Of a stretch of 64,000 nucleotides of DNA, positions 17,421 to 25,765 are shown piece by piece (position 1 is the first letter of the stretch; each line of letters opens with the position of its first letter). Made by a program: the position numbers and the translations under genes. The stretch comes from CAKRPJ01 sp934376955 (GTDB lineage Bacteria > Bacillota > Clostridia > Lachnospirales > Lachnospiraceae): positions 57,841 through 121,840 of the forward strand of contig CAKRPJ010000003.1 in assembly GCA_934376955.1 (NCBI GenBank), written 5' to 3'. Under the pieces are notes generated by a model. The model ran no database searches and was not told where the DNA came from. It saw only the letters and a program-made list of their open reading frames with translations.

Positions 17421-18543
17421 GTCCTTTTCCCTCGTGATAGGTAAACAGGGGATTAAGGATGATCTCGCCGTTTTCAATTCCGTACACCTCCTCAATGGAA
17501 ACTACCTTTCTGCTCTTATCCCGCATTCTTGCCACATGCACCATAACATCCAGTGCGGAAGCAATCTGGCTTCGTATGGCCGGAAGCGGAAGCTCCGCCG
17601 CCATTAACACCATAGTCTCCAGTCTTGAGAGCATGTCCTTGGAGCTGTTGGCATGCCCCGTAGAAAAGCTTCCGTCATGGCCTGTATTCATCGCCTGCAA
17701 AAGCTCCAGTGCCTCCTTTCCTCTCACCTCGCCTATAATGATCCGATCCGGTCTCATTCTAAGGGCAGCACGGATCAGCATGCCGATCCCTATCGCCCCC
17801 TCTCCCTCTGCATTGGCATCCCGGGTCTCCAGACTGACCAGATTTTCAATGTGGGACAGCTTAAGCTCCGCTGAATCCTCGATCGTGATGACGCGCTCAT
17901 CTGCGGGGATAAATTCTGAAAGAGCATTTAAGAAGGTAGTTTTTCCGGCTCCTGTCCCTCCGCTTACAAAAATATTGTAGCGGGCTGCCGAAAGAAGCTT
18001 TAAAAATTCTGCCGCCTCCTCTGTGATGCTTCCGTATTCCAAAAGCCGCTCCATGGTCATCATTTCCGGAAATTTTCGGATCGTCAGGATCGGGCCGTTT
18101 AGGGCGATCGGCTCTAATACTACGTGAACACGCGATCCGTCCTCCAATCTTGCGTCTACGATCGGCGATGCCGTGTTGACCATACGATTGACACGCCCAA
18201 CGATCTGCTGGATCAGATCAAGCAGCTGCTCTCTGGATTCAAAGGACCTCTCCCACCGCCCTGTTTTTCCCCCGGTCTCAATGAATATTTCTTCCGGCCC
18301 GTTGACCATGATCTCTGTCACAAGCGGGTCATCTACCAGCTCCTGCAAAATATCGAGCCGCCTGAAGGAATCAAAAAGCTCTCTTTGAAGCTTCAGCCTT
18401 TCCCGCAGGGGCATTGGGGCCAAATCCGCTGCCTCCATAATTTTTCTGTCAATATATTCAGAAAGTTCCTCATCACTGATCTGCTTGTCATAACTGAGCT
18501 CCTCCAGTATTTCGCTCCGGATCCGCTTCTTTAATGTCCCCAT
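17359..18543 (-). CDS. tadA: Tad pilus assembly ATPase TadA (CpaF family)
   Basis: A 394-residue secretion ATPase. Walker A is GGTGAGKTT at residues 195-203. The Asp box (TIEDSAEL), Walker B (RPDRIIIGEVRG) and His box (GHDGSFSTGHAN) follow in order. The N-terminal domain has DDPLVTEIMVNGP, usual for CpaF. It powers extension, and possibly retraction, of Flp pili at the inner face of the membrane. The start at 18543 overlaps the tadZ end by 13 nt and fits better than the upstream in-frame ATG at 18597. Confidence 0.95.
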   Translation of the reverse strand: MGTLKKRIRSEILEELSYDKQISDEELSEYIDRKIMEAADLAPMPLRERLKLQRELFDSFRRLDILQELVDDPLVTEIMVNGPEEIFIETGGKTGRWERSFESREQLLDLIQQIVGRVNRMVNTASPIVDARLEDGSRVHVVLEPIALNGPILTIRKFPEMMTMERLLEYGSITEEAAEFLKLLSAARYNIFVSGGTGAGKTTFLNALSEFIPADERVITIEDSAELKLSHIENLVSLETRDANAEGEGAIGIGMLIRAALRMRPDRIIIGEVRGKEALELLQAMNTGHDGSFSTGHANSSKDMLSRLETMVLMAAELPLPAIRSQIASALDVMVHVARMRDKSRKVVSIEEVYGIENGEIILNPLFTYHEGKGLEKAGELTHREKLRLAGYGI

Positions 18544-19586
18544 AAGCCTCTCTGCCCCTTTAACATTCCTCTGACAAAATCTCCGAGATCTCCCCACAGA
18601 AGCTCCTGCGGAAAATGCTCTTTATGGCGGACACCCGTTACTAACGGTACATGGATCTTCTGAACCTTCCCGATCAGCTTCTGATCGCCGCTTTCCTTTG
18701 CATAGTCCTCAAACTCCGCCAGCTTTGATCTGGAAATGATGTCCTCCTTCATCGGCATATATATGACGCTGCATATATCAAGCAGCGGGATCACCTGCCT
18801 CCCATAATTTCCGATATCCAGCACCATCGTGCTATAGCCGCCCTCCTGCAGCATCTTTAAAAGCATGTCCGCCATTTCTTCTGCGGAAACCTGATTATAA
18901 TCATCCGGAAATCGGATCGGCGGAATCCATGCCATATCTCCCAGATAATAGATTACGGTATTCATGCGTAACGTATGGAATCTTCCCTGTTTATAATAAT
19001 AGATCAGGTCAGACATATCCCTTTTCCACTTTTCATCCATCAGTCCGCCAAAACCGGTAAAGGTATCCAGTGTGACAAACAGTACCTTCTCCTCTCTGGC
19101 AAGTACCTGTCCGATCGCAAGTGCCAGTGAAGTTTTCCCGCAGCGTCCGACAGGAGAATAGACCCCGATCATTTTTTTCTCCTCCGAAAAGAGCCCGGGA
19201 TTTCCCTCCTTCACTCCCGGCAGCTCGCAATATGCCGCCATCACCTCCCGGATAATGTCATCCCCGGATTGATATTTATAGATCGTCGAAGCTTTCTCTA
19301 CAGATCGTCCCTCCGTCCCTGCGCCTCCTGACCTCCCTTTTGCAGAGACCTCATCCTCTGCCAGATAAATGGTTTTGGCGGAACGAAGTGCATCTACCTC
19401 GGGAAAGCCTGTGGCTTCTCCTGTGAGCAGGACATCGATCTCATTCATCTTTGCATACTCCTCCAGACATTCTCTGGATGTAAAAGCCTGTGCCTGAAAT
19501 ACACCCTTTTCTTTGCGATTCACATAATCCGAAAGCCGCTCTGCATAAAACGGATCTTCATCATAAACCGCCATGATCTTTTTCAA
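18531..19586 (-). CDS. TadZ/CpaE-like ATPase
   Basis: A 351-residue protein with an N-terminal receiver-like domain (about 1-115, IMAVYDEDPFYAERLSDYVN) lacking a full phosphoacceptor pocket, and a C-terminal ParA/MinD-like domain with a deviant Walker A (PVGRCGKTSLALAIG, about 150). TadZ proteins place the Tad machine in the cell. The start is TTG at 19586, preceded by GGGAGGGG at proper spacing; the in-frame ATG further up lies inside the previous gene. It overlaps tadA at its 3' end. Confidence 0.85.
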   Translation of the reverse strand: MKKIMAVYDEDPFYAERLSDYVNRKEKGVFQAQAFTSRECLEEYAKMNEIDVLLTGEATGFPEVDALRSAKTIYLAEDEVSAKGRSGGAGTEGRSVEKASTIYKYQSGDDIIREVMAAYCELPGVKEGNPGLFSEEKKMIGVYSPVGRCGKTSLALAIGQVLAREEKVLFVTLDTFTGFGGLMDEKWKRDMSDLIYYYKQGRFHTLRMNTVIYYLGDMAWIPPIRFPDDYNQVSAEEMADMLLKMLQEGGYSTMVLDIGNYGRQVIPLLDICSVIYMPMKEDIISRSKLAEFEDYAKESGDQKLIGKVQKIHVPLVTGVRHKEHFPQELLWGDLGDFVRGMLKGQRGLWGH

Positions 19587-19600
19587 ATATACCCCTCCCT

Positions 19601-20143
19601 TCACATGGCCCATACCTGCAGCAGCCAGATACAATATCCCGCAAATAAATAGGGCCCCATATAGATCCTGCTGCTTTTTTCTGTTCTTCCCGGATATTCC
19701 CGGAGCTTCCCGTCATATCCCCATTGGATCATAAAGCGGGATATCCGGGCCATTTTCTCCCAGAGAAGCCCTTCCTTTATCAATGTGCAGGCCCCATTAA
19801 CTGCCGCAAGCAGAAAGCCTGAAAAAATGATAATAAGTCCATCTTCCATCCCAAGAATTGCCGCACACAATGCCATAAGTTTTATATCCCCTGCTCCCAG
19901 CATCCGGCACAGATACAGGACATAAAATATGGCACATATAGCGAATCCGCGTACCATAAATCCAAATGCACCCCACAGCATGCCGGAAAAAGGAGGAAAT
20001 GATGATAAATTCAAAAATACGATCCTTATTAATCCTGCTGCTATCCCTGACAATATCTGCCAGTGAAATATTTTTCCATATTTCCAATCTGTCACTGCCG
20101 CAGACAGGAACACAAAAAACATGAGCTTCAACCAGCCCTTCAC
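19601..20143 (-). CDS. A24 prepilin peptidase (TadV/CpaA type)
   Basis: A 180-residue polytopic protease with the first catalytic Asp in AAVTDWKYGKI (residue 19) and the second in the GAGD motif (MLGAGDIKLMA, about residues 83-86). It opens the Tad operon and probably cuts the Flp pilin leader. The start is unclear: GTG at 20143 abuts the GGGAG site, and TTG three codons later has an 11-nt spacing. The 194-codon frame overlapping it upstream (19797-20381) is a shadow. Confidence 0.88.
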   Translation of the reverse strand: MKGWLKLMFFVFLSAAVTDWKYGKIFHWQILSGIAAGLIRIVFLNLSSFPPFSGMLWGAFGFMVRGFAICAIFYVLYLCRMLGAGDIKLMALCAAILGMEDGLIIIFSGFLLAAVNGACTLIKEGLLWEKMARISRFMIQWGYDGKLREYPGRTEKSSRIYMGPYLFAGYCIWLLQVWAM

Positions 20144-20266
20144 CTCCCTTCATACAGAATCGCTGACACTGTTTATCATTTATCTCCGTTGGGGATCTCA
20201 CCTCCACTGTGACGAATTTGCTATTACTCATCATCTGAAAAATGGGAATTTTATCTGATCGATTTA

Positions 20267-20341
20267 GAAATTTGACATCTTTTGAAATTTGGTACTTTTT
20301 AGAAGTGAAATTTGAACTTTTAGAAATCTGGTACTTTAAAC
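20267..20341 (-). repeat. Four direct repeats in the Tad leader, array 1
   Basis: Four imperfect units of the form GAAATTTG-N1-3-ACTTTT (plus-strand reading) start at 20267, 20285, 20308 and 20324. On the operon strand they read roughly AAAGTNC-AAATTTC. They lie in the predicted 5' untranslated region of the Tad operon. Confidence 0.65.
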
Positions 20342-20406
20342 TCTGGATTATTTCCGGATCCGGATTTGAATAAGCGGACATGAATAGACCGCTTTACCGA
20401 TTTGGC

Positions 20407-20457
20407 TTACTGATAAGATTACTGATAAAAATTGCTGATAAAAAATTACTGAAAAAG
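20407..20457 (-). repeat. Four direct repeats in the Tad leader, array 2
   Basis: Four back-to-back units of 12-14 nt, TTACTGATAA plus A-rich filler, at 20407, 20419, 20432 and 20446 (plus-strand reading; TTATCAGTAA on the operon strand). The second and fourth units are slightly changed. It is too short and AT-rich for a CRISPR. Confidence 0.7.
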
Positions 20458-20514
20458 TTAGAAGTAAAGAATAGAATTATCGATGTAGATTGTTTTCTCT
20501 CTTGATGTGCCCCT

Positions 20515-20543
20515 ATTATCGGTGAAATATGGCAAAAAGTCAA
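20515..20543 (-). promoter_or_regulatory. Predicted sigma-A promoter of the Tad operon
   Basis: On the minus strand TTGACT (20538-20543) and GATAAT (20515-20520) are separated by exactly 17 nt. Transcription would start near 20508, leaving a 5' leader of about 365 nt before the first gene. The leader holds both repeat arrays and no convincing open frame. This accounts for most of the 700-nt gene-free stretch 20144-20853. Confidence 0.65.
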
Positions 20544-20623
20544 TTTCATATCTGTAAAAACTAGGCCTCTTTTTTCGTCAATTTTCACCAAAAACTTTTT
20601 TGCTCAAAATACAGACGGACGCC

Positions 20624-20716
20624 TGACAGCCTGAGCATAACCGAGTAACCGCTTCGCAGTTTATCAGAAGAATATTGCATTCCTCCTGATATAAGCAAGC
20701 CCCATTGCTTTTTGCT
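20624..20716 (+). repeat. Dispersed structured repeat, copy C (3' part)
   Basis: It matches the element from TGAGCATAACCGAG through GCAGTTTATCAG to AAGCAAGCCCC. The second large hairpin has different arm sequences from copy D (GAAT with ATTC instead of GGAG with CTCC) but still pairs. The first hairpin is missing. Confidence 0.75.
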
Positions 20717-20775
20717 TTACGCATATGATCGTTTATTTGCCTCTATACACTTGGCGCTCTTTTCTTACCAATGGA

Positions 20776-20831
20776 TTGACGCAAAATCCGAAAAGTGATA
20801 AAATATGATTAGTTTATATTTTTAAACCAAT
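20776..20831 (+). promoter_or_regulatory. Promoter and likely operator of the ArsR gene
   Basis: TTGACG at 20776-20781 and TAAAAT at 20799-20804 with a 17-nt spacer. Just downstream, 20808-20831 is an imperfect palindrome (ATTAGTTTA-6-TAAACCAAT) of the type bound by ArsR/SmtB dimers, so autorepression is likely. Confidence 0.65.
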
Positions 20832-20853
20832 TATATCAGAAGGGAGGGCATTT

Positions 20854-21192
20854 ATGCCGGACACAAGTAATCTAAAGAGCTCCTTTGCCGAGTGCATCCC
20901 ACTCTTTATTGCGCTGGGGGACAGCACCAGACTGACGATCATCCAGTGTCTTTATGAAGTCGGTATTGAAAAGAAAGCCGAAGGCACTGTCGGGCTGAAT
21001 GTGAACGAAATTACAAAGCGTACCAGTCTTTCCCGACCGGCGGTCTCCCACCACCTGAAAATATTAAAGGACTCCGGCTTTATCAATGTTGAAAAAAAGG
21101 GAGTATGCAATTATTACTACCTGACCAGCCAGTCTGCCGTTGACAAGCTGCTGCATCTGAACAATGAACTGCAGCTTGCTTCCAAAAAATGA
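20854..21192 (+). CDS. ArsR/SmtB family transcriptional regulator
   Basis: A 112-residue winged-helix protein. The recognition helix lies in TSLSRPAVSHHLKILKDSGF (about residues 58-77), followed by the beta wing VEKKGVCNYYYL. It lacks the ELCVCDL metal site of ArsR/CadC types. The only cysteines (about 16, 29 and 88) do not form a known metal site, so it may sense something other than a metal. No metal transporter or resistance gene is adjacent. The next gene starts 146 nt downstream. Confidence 0.9.
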   Translation: MPDTSNLKSSFAECIPLFIALGDSTRLTIIQCLYEVGIEKKAEGTVGLNVNEITKRTSLSRPAVSHHLKILKDSGFINVEKKGVCNYYYLTSQSAVDKLLHLNNELQLASKK

Positions 21193-21337
21193 ATATACTT
21201 ACCGATAATTACCCATACTACCACTGATCCCCGGAATTTGCAAACGGATACAACCCCCGAACCGGCCCACTGACCGATCTCTGACCGATCTCTATACCGT
21301 TGACAAGGGGGAAACCAAATATCAGGAGTGTGGCAGT

Positions 21338-21571
21338 ATGTTATTTCCCAACAAAAAAACCGTGCTTAAAAATGAGCAGAAAAAAGAAATGAGGGAGCTG
21401 CGGCGCCAGATCGAGATCAGCAGGATCGCGATCCAGTCGGCCCAGAGCCAGTTTGAACAGGTCGTCGATCCGACCCTGATCGACTGCTATATTTACGAGC
21501 TGAATGCCGCACAGCTCCGATACCAGTTTCTTCTCCGAAGCTTTAAAAAGCGCGAATTACAGGAGGTCTGA
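21338..21571 (+). CDS. DUF2508 (YaaL-like) small protein
   Basis: A 77-residue basic, helical protein. The stretch VDPTLIDCYIYELNAAQLRYQFLL in its C-terminal half fits DUF2508, a family of small soluble proteins of unknown function widespread in Firmicutes (YaaL in Bacillus, near recR). Here it lies 6 nt before a GH13 hydrolase gene instead of recombination genes. The start has a usable GGAG-type site. Confidence 0.75.
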   Translation: MLFPNKKTVLKNEQKKEMRELRRQIEISRIAIQSAQSQFEQVVDPTLIDCYIYELNAAQLRYQFLLRSFKKRELQEV

Positions 21572-21577
21572 TCGCTC

Positions 21578-22927
21578 ATGTTACCTTGCTGGTACAAACA
21601 AGCTGTTTTTTACCATATCTATCCTCTGGGACTTCTCGGTGCCCCCAGAGAAAACCGTCAGGATGCCGTTACGGATCGCTTTGGCGAGCTTAAAGGCTGG
21701 ATCCCTCACCTCAGGGATCTTAACTGTACTGCCCTTTATATCGGGCCGCTCTTTGAATCCTCAACACATGGTTACGATTCTAAAGATCTTCGCCTGATCG
21801 ACCGGCGCCTCGGAACGAACGAGGCCTTCCGTGCCTTCGTGGAGGAATGCCATAAAAACGGGATCCGCGTCGTTGTGGATGGCGTTTTCAATCATACCGG
21901 GAGAGAGTTCTTTGCCTTCCGCGATATTATAGAGCATCGTGAGGCATCCCCCTTCAAAAGCTGGTACCGCGGCGTTTACTTCGGCGGTGGAAGCCCGATG
22001 GGAGACCCTTTCAGCTATGAAGCATGGCAGGGGCATTATGAGCTTCCCTGCCTCGATCTTAGAAATCCCGAGGTGAAAAGCTATCTGTTTGAAACAGTAC
22101 GCTTCTGGGTAGATGAATTTGACATTGACGGGATCCGTCTGGACTGTGCCAATGTGCTGGACTTTGATTTTATGAAGGAGCTCCGCTCCTATACCTCTCC
22201 TCTGAAGGAAAATTTCTGGCTTATGGGCGAGGTGATACACGGAGAATACAGCCGCTGGGTCAATCAGGAAATGCTCCACTCTGTCACAAATTATGAGCTT
22301 CACAAGGCCCTGTACTCGGCCCATAACGATCATAATTACTTTGAGATTGCCCACAATGTCCGCCGTCTGGAGGCAGTCGGAAGGGAGCTTTACACCTTCG
22401 TGGATAATCACGATGAGGATCGGATCGCCAGCAAGCTCTCCAATCCGGCCCACCTTGCTCCGGTCTATCAGCTGTTATTTACACTGCCCGGCATTCCCTC
22501 TGTCTATTACGGCAGCGAATGGGGAATAGAAGGAAGGCGGTCCCGCACCTCGGACGATGCCTTACGCCCGGCCTTATCCCTGACGGAGTGGGAAAGCCGT
22601 TCCCTGCCCATAGAAGAACATATCCGTCAGCTGGCAAAAATACATAAAGAAAATCCGGAGCTGCACGACGGCATCTACAAAGAGCTTCTTCTCACAAACC
22701 GTCAGTACGCCTTTGGCAGGCTGGGAGACGGCAGCATGATACTGTCTGCGGTAAATAACGACGATGCCCCGGCATCTCTTTCGATTCCGATCCCGCTCCG
22801 AGCATCAGAAGCCACAGAGCTTTTACCGGGCTTAGGGCGGCAGATTCCCGTGGAAAGCGGAAAACTTTCGATCACACTCATGCCGAACAGCGGCACTATA
22901 TTTAAACTTCGGGAGGATCAATCATGA
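21578..22927 (+). CDS. GH13 alpha-glucan hydrolase
   Basis: A 449-residue (beta/alpha)8 glycosidase. The four GH13 regions are visible: VVVDGVFNHTG (about 98-108), the nucleophile Asp189 in DGIRLDCAN, the acid/base Glu218 in LMGEVIHG and Asp279 in VDNHDEDR. There is no signal peptide, so it acts on intracellular maltodextrin or glycogen. It is shorter than neopullulanases and lacks their N-terminal domain. AGGAGG precedes the start, and its stop overlaps the glgB start in ATGA, so the two act together in storage glucan metabolism. Exact bond specificity cannot be read from the sequence. Confidence 0.9.
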   Translation: MLPCWYKQAVFYHIYPLGLLGAPRENRQDAVTDRFGELKGWIPHLRDLNCTALYIGPLFESSTHGYDSKDLRLIDRRLGTNEAFRAFVEECHKNGIRVVVDGVFNHTGREFFAFRDIIEHREASPFKSWYRGVYFGGGSPMGDPFSYEAWQGHYELPCLDLRNPEVKSYLFETVRFWVDEFDIDGIRLDCANVLDFDFMKELRSYTSPLKENFWLMGEVIHGEYSRWVNQEMLHSVTNYELHKALYSAHNDHNYFEIAHNVRRLEAVGRELYTFVDNHDEDRIASKLSNPAHLAPVYQLLFTLPGIPSVYYGSEWGIEGRRSRTSDDALRPALSLTEWESRSLPIEEHIRQLAKIHKENPELHDGIYKELLLTNRQYAFGRLGDGSMILSAVNNDDAPASLSIPIPLRASEATELLPGLGRQIPVESGKLSITLMPNSGTIFKLREDQS

Positions 22928-24861
22928 AGAATACCGGAAAATTAAATAAAGTCACTTCCAGAAAAGAGATCGGCACCGGATTTATCTCCGAGCTGGATCG
23001 TTATCTGTTTGGCGAAGGCACCCACTATAACATTTTTGAAAAGCTGGGGGCACATCCAAAGACCTACAAAGGAAAAAAGGGCTTCTACTTTGCTGTCTGG
23101 GCTCCTCACGCAAAAGCGGTCAGTCTTGTAGGAGATTTTAACAACTGGGATCCGGAGACTGATTTAATGACGCCTCTGGCAGACTCCGGGATCTACGAGC
23201 TCTTTGTCCCGGAAATGAAAGCAGGAGAGCTTTACAAATTTGCTATTACCACACAGGACGGACGGATCCTCTTTAAAGCCGATCCTTATGCCTTCAGCAG
23301 CGAATTCCGCCCCGGCACTGCCTCTGTTACCGCCGATATCAGCGACTTCCACTGGAGCGATGATAAATGGGTCGAGAACCGAATGGCAGCCGATCCGCAA
23401 AAAGCTCCTCTTTCTATCTATGAGGTTCATCTGGGTTCATGGAGAAAAGCCAGCCGCCCGGAGAAAAACGGCTTCTATACATATCGGGAGGCAGCCCATG
23501 AGCTGGCAGAATATGTGACAAAAATGGGATATACCCATGTTGAGCTTATGGGGATCGCAGAGCATCCTTTTGATGGTTCATGGGGATATCAGGTGACCGG
23601 CTATTACGCTCCCACCGCCCGCTACGGAAGCCCAAAGGATTTCATGTATTTTGTCAACTACATGCATAAAAAGGGCATCGGCGTGATCCTCGACTGGGTT
23701 CCCGCCCATTTTCCGAAGGATGCCCACGGACTGGCCGATTTTGACGGCGAACCGCTTTATGAATATGCCGATCCGAGAAAGGGAGAACATCCGGACTGGG
23801 GCACCAAGGTCTTCGATTACGCAAAAAATGAAGTAAAAAACTTTTTGATCGCGAACGCCCTTTACTGGATCAATCTTTACCATGTAGACGGGCTCCGCGT
23901 TGATGCCGTTGCCTCCATGCTGTATCTGGATTACGGAAGAAATAACGGCGAATGGGTTCCCAACAAATATGGAGAAAATAAGAATCTGGAGGCCATTGAA
24001 TTTTTCCGCCACTTAAATAGCGTCCTCACTGGAACACATACTCGCGCCATGATGATCGCCGAGGAATCCACGGCATGGCCCGGTGTTACAAAGTCACCCG
24101 AGGACGGCGGATTGGGCTTTACCTTCAAATGGAATATGGGATGGATGCATGATTTTCTGGAGTATATGAAGCAGGATCCCTATTTCCGGAAATACCACCA
24201 CGACAAGATGACCTTCGGCCTGACATATTTCACCAGCGAAAACTATATCCTGACGCTGTCCCACGATGAGGTCGTACATCTTAAGTGTTCCATGATCAAT
24301 AAAATGCCCGGATTCCCGGAGGACAAATTTGCCAACCTCAAGGCCGGCTATACCTTTATGATCGGCCATCCCGGCAAAAAGCTCCTGTTTATGGGACAGG
24401 ATTTCGGCCAGTATCATGAATGGGATGAATCTGTTGCCTTAGACTGGCATCTCACGGATGAGCCCTGCAACCATGATCTGCAGAAATATTTCAGCGATCT
24501 CCTTCACATTTACCGGAAATATCCGGCGCTCTACCGGCTGGATAATGACTGGAACGGCTTTCAGTGGATCAATGCCAACGATGGTGACCGGAGTATTTTC
24601 AGCTTTATCCGAAGGGATGAAACAGGTAAGAAGAATCTCCTTTTTGTTATCAACTTCACGCCTGTTGCAAGAGAGGATTACCGGGTAGGCGTTCCGAAGG
24701 CAGGTACATATTCCCTGATTCTTGATAATCAGCACGGACTCTACTCCCGCGGAGAACACCCCTTCTCTGTCAGAGCAAAAAAATCTCCGTGTGACGGACA
24801 GGAATACTCCTTCGCATATCCGCTTCCGGCCTTCGGTACGGCTGTATTTCGATTTAACTGA
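22924..24861 (+). CDS. glgB: 1,4-alpha-glucan branching enzyme
   Basis: GlgB makes alpha-1,6 branches in glycogen. The 645-residue protein has a CBM48 domain (about 30-130, FAVWAPHAKAVSLVGDFNNW) and a GH13 barrel with nucleophile Asp327 (DGLRVDAVASM), acid/base Glu380 (AEESTAWP) and Asp448 (LSHDEV), then a C-terminal beta domain. It lacks the extra N1 module of long forms. It overlaps the GH13 hydrolase by 4 nt. The other glycogen genes (glgA, glgC, glgP) are not in the window. Confidence 0.96.
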   Translation: MKNTGKLNKVTSRKEIGTGFISELDRYLFGEGTHYNIFEKLGAHPKTYKGKKGFYFAVWAPHAKAVSLVGDFNNWDPETDLMTPLADSGIYELFVPEMKAGELYKFAITTQDGRILFKADPYAFSSEFRPGTASVTADISDFHWSDDKWVENRMAADPQKAPLSIYEVHLGSWRKASRPEKNGFYTYREAAHELAEYVTKMGYTHVELMGIAEHPFDGSWGYQVTGYYAPTARYGSPKDFMYFVNYMHKKGIGVILDWVPAHFPKDAHGLADFDGEPLYEYADPRKGEHPDWGTKVFDYAKNEVKNFLIANALYWINLYHVDGLRVDAVASMLYLDYGRNNGEWVPNKYGENKNLEAIEFFRHLNSVLTGTHTRAMMIAEESTAWPGVTKSPEDGGLGFTFKWNMGWMHDFLEYMKQDPYFRKYHHDKMTFGLTYFTSENYILTLSHDEVVHLKCSMINKMPGFPEDKFANLKAGYTFMIGHPGKKLLFMGQDFGQYHEWDESVALDWHLTDEPCNHDLQKYFSDLLHIYRKYPALYRLDNDWNGFQWINANDGDRSIFSFIRRDETGKKNLLFVINFTPVAREDYRVGVPKAGTYSLILDNQHGLYSRGEHPFSVRAKKSPCDGQEYSFAYPLPAFGTAVFRFN

Positions 24862-24867
24862 ATCAAG

Positions 24868-25016
24868 TAAGTCCCCTGCTTCAATTGCGAAAAGCAATAA
24901 ACAGTGGGTGGGGACTTGCTTGTATCAGGAGGAGTGCAAGCTCCTTCTGATAAACTGCGGAGCAGTTAATCGGTTATGAGCAAGTAGCAAAGCGGATTGC
25001 GAATATCCGCTTGACC
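24868..25016 (-). repeat. Dispersed structured repeat, copy D (complete)
   Basis: The complete 149-nt copy, reverse-oriented. Read on the minus strand it has a first hairpin (AAGCGGAT/ATCCGCTT), an ACTTGCT...AGCAAGT closing stem enclosing AACTGC-TCC-GCAGTT and ATCAG-AGGAG/CTCCT-CTGAT hairpins, and a last stem-loop closed by AAGTCCCC and GGGGACTT. It fills the gap between glgB and the response-regulator gene. Confidence 0.88.
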
Positions 25017-25057
25017 TGATCTTTTCAGGAATTTTTACATAAAAGGAGGAATCCCCC

Positions 25058-25753
25058 ATGCAGACTATTCTCGTTTGTGACGACGATAAGCAGATCGTCG
25101 AAGCCATCAATATATACTTGACCGGAGAGGGCTTTGAGGTCATCAAGGCCTACGACGGCTACGAAGCCCTTGAGCTTCTGGAAAACCATGAAGTAAATCT
25201 GATGATCATCGATGTCATGATGCCCGGACTGGACGGTATCCGCACCACATTAAAGATCCGCGAGACCAGCAGTATCCCCATCATTATCCTTTCAGCCAAA
25301 TCCGAGGACACCGACAAGATACTCGGATTAAACATCGGCGCCGATGACTACATAACCAAGCCCTTCAATCCGCTGGAGCTGGTGGCGCGCGTAAAGTCTC
25401 AGCTGCGGCGCTATACCCAGCTGGGAAATCTTAACCAGCAGAGCAACGCCTCCATCTACAAATGCGGAGGACTTCAGATCAATGATGAAAATAAGGAAGT
25501 AACCGTAGACGGCGAGCCGATCAAGCTCACCCCCATTGAATACAATATCCTCCTGCTTCTTGTTAAAAATGCGGGAAAGGTATTCTCCATCGACCAGATC
25601 TATGAAAAGATCTGGAACGAGGATGCCATCGGCGCCGACAATACCGTTGCCGTCCACATCCGGCACATCCGCGAAAAGATCGAGATCAACCCCAAGGAGC
25701 CCAGATACCTGAAGGTCGTATGGGGTGTCGGCTATAAAATAGAAAAACAGTAA
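25058..25753 (+). CDS. OmpR-family response regulator
   Basis: A 231-residue regulator: receiver domain (1-118) with acidic pocket D8-D10, phosphoacceptor Asp52 (IIDVMMPG), Ser79 and Lys101 (TKPFN), and a C-terminal winged helix (about 130-230) with VAVHIRHIREKIE and VWGVGYKIEK. It has an AGGAGG site. The sensor kinase gene follows after 12 nt. Its targets are unknown; it resembles VanR-like regulators of cell-envelope genes in arrangement only. Confidence 0.94.
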   Translation: MQTILVCDDDKQIVEAINIYLTGEGFEVIKAYDGYEALELLENHEVNLMIIDVMMPGLDGIRTTLKIRETSSIPIIILSAKSEDTDKILGLNIGADDYITKPFNPLELVARVKSQLRRYTQLGNLNQQSNASIYKCGGLQINDENKEVTVDGEPIKLTPIEYNILLLLVKNAGKVFSIDQIYEKIWNEDAIGADNTVAVHIRHIREKIEINPKEPRYLKVVWGVGYKIEKQ

Positions 25754-25765
25754 GGAGAGATTCAG

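Noticed and set aside
19797..20381. A 194-codon minus-strand frame upstream of the first Tad gene
   Set aside because: Its second half is the prepilin peptidase gene in another frame and its first half is the AT-rich repeat leader. It contains no domain.
20407..20457. CRISPR-like array
   Set aside because: The units are 12-14 nt, contiguous with no spacers, AT-rich, and no cas genes are present.
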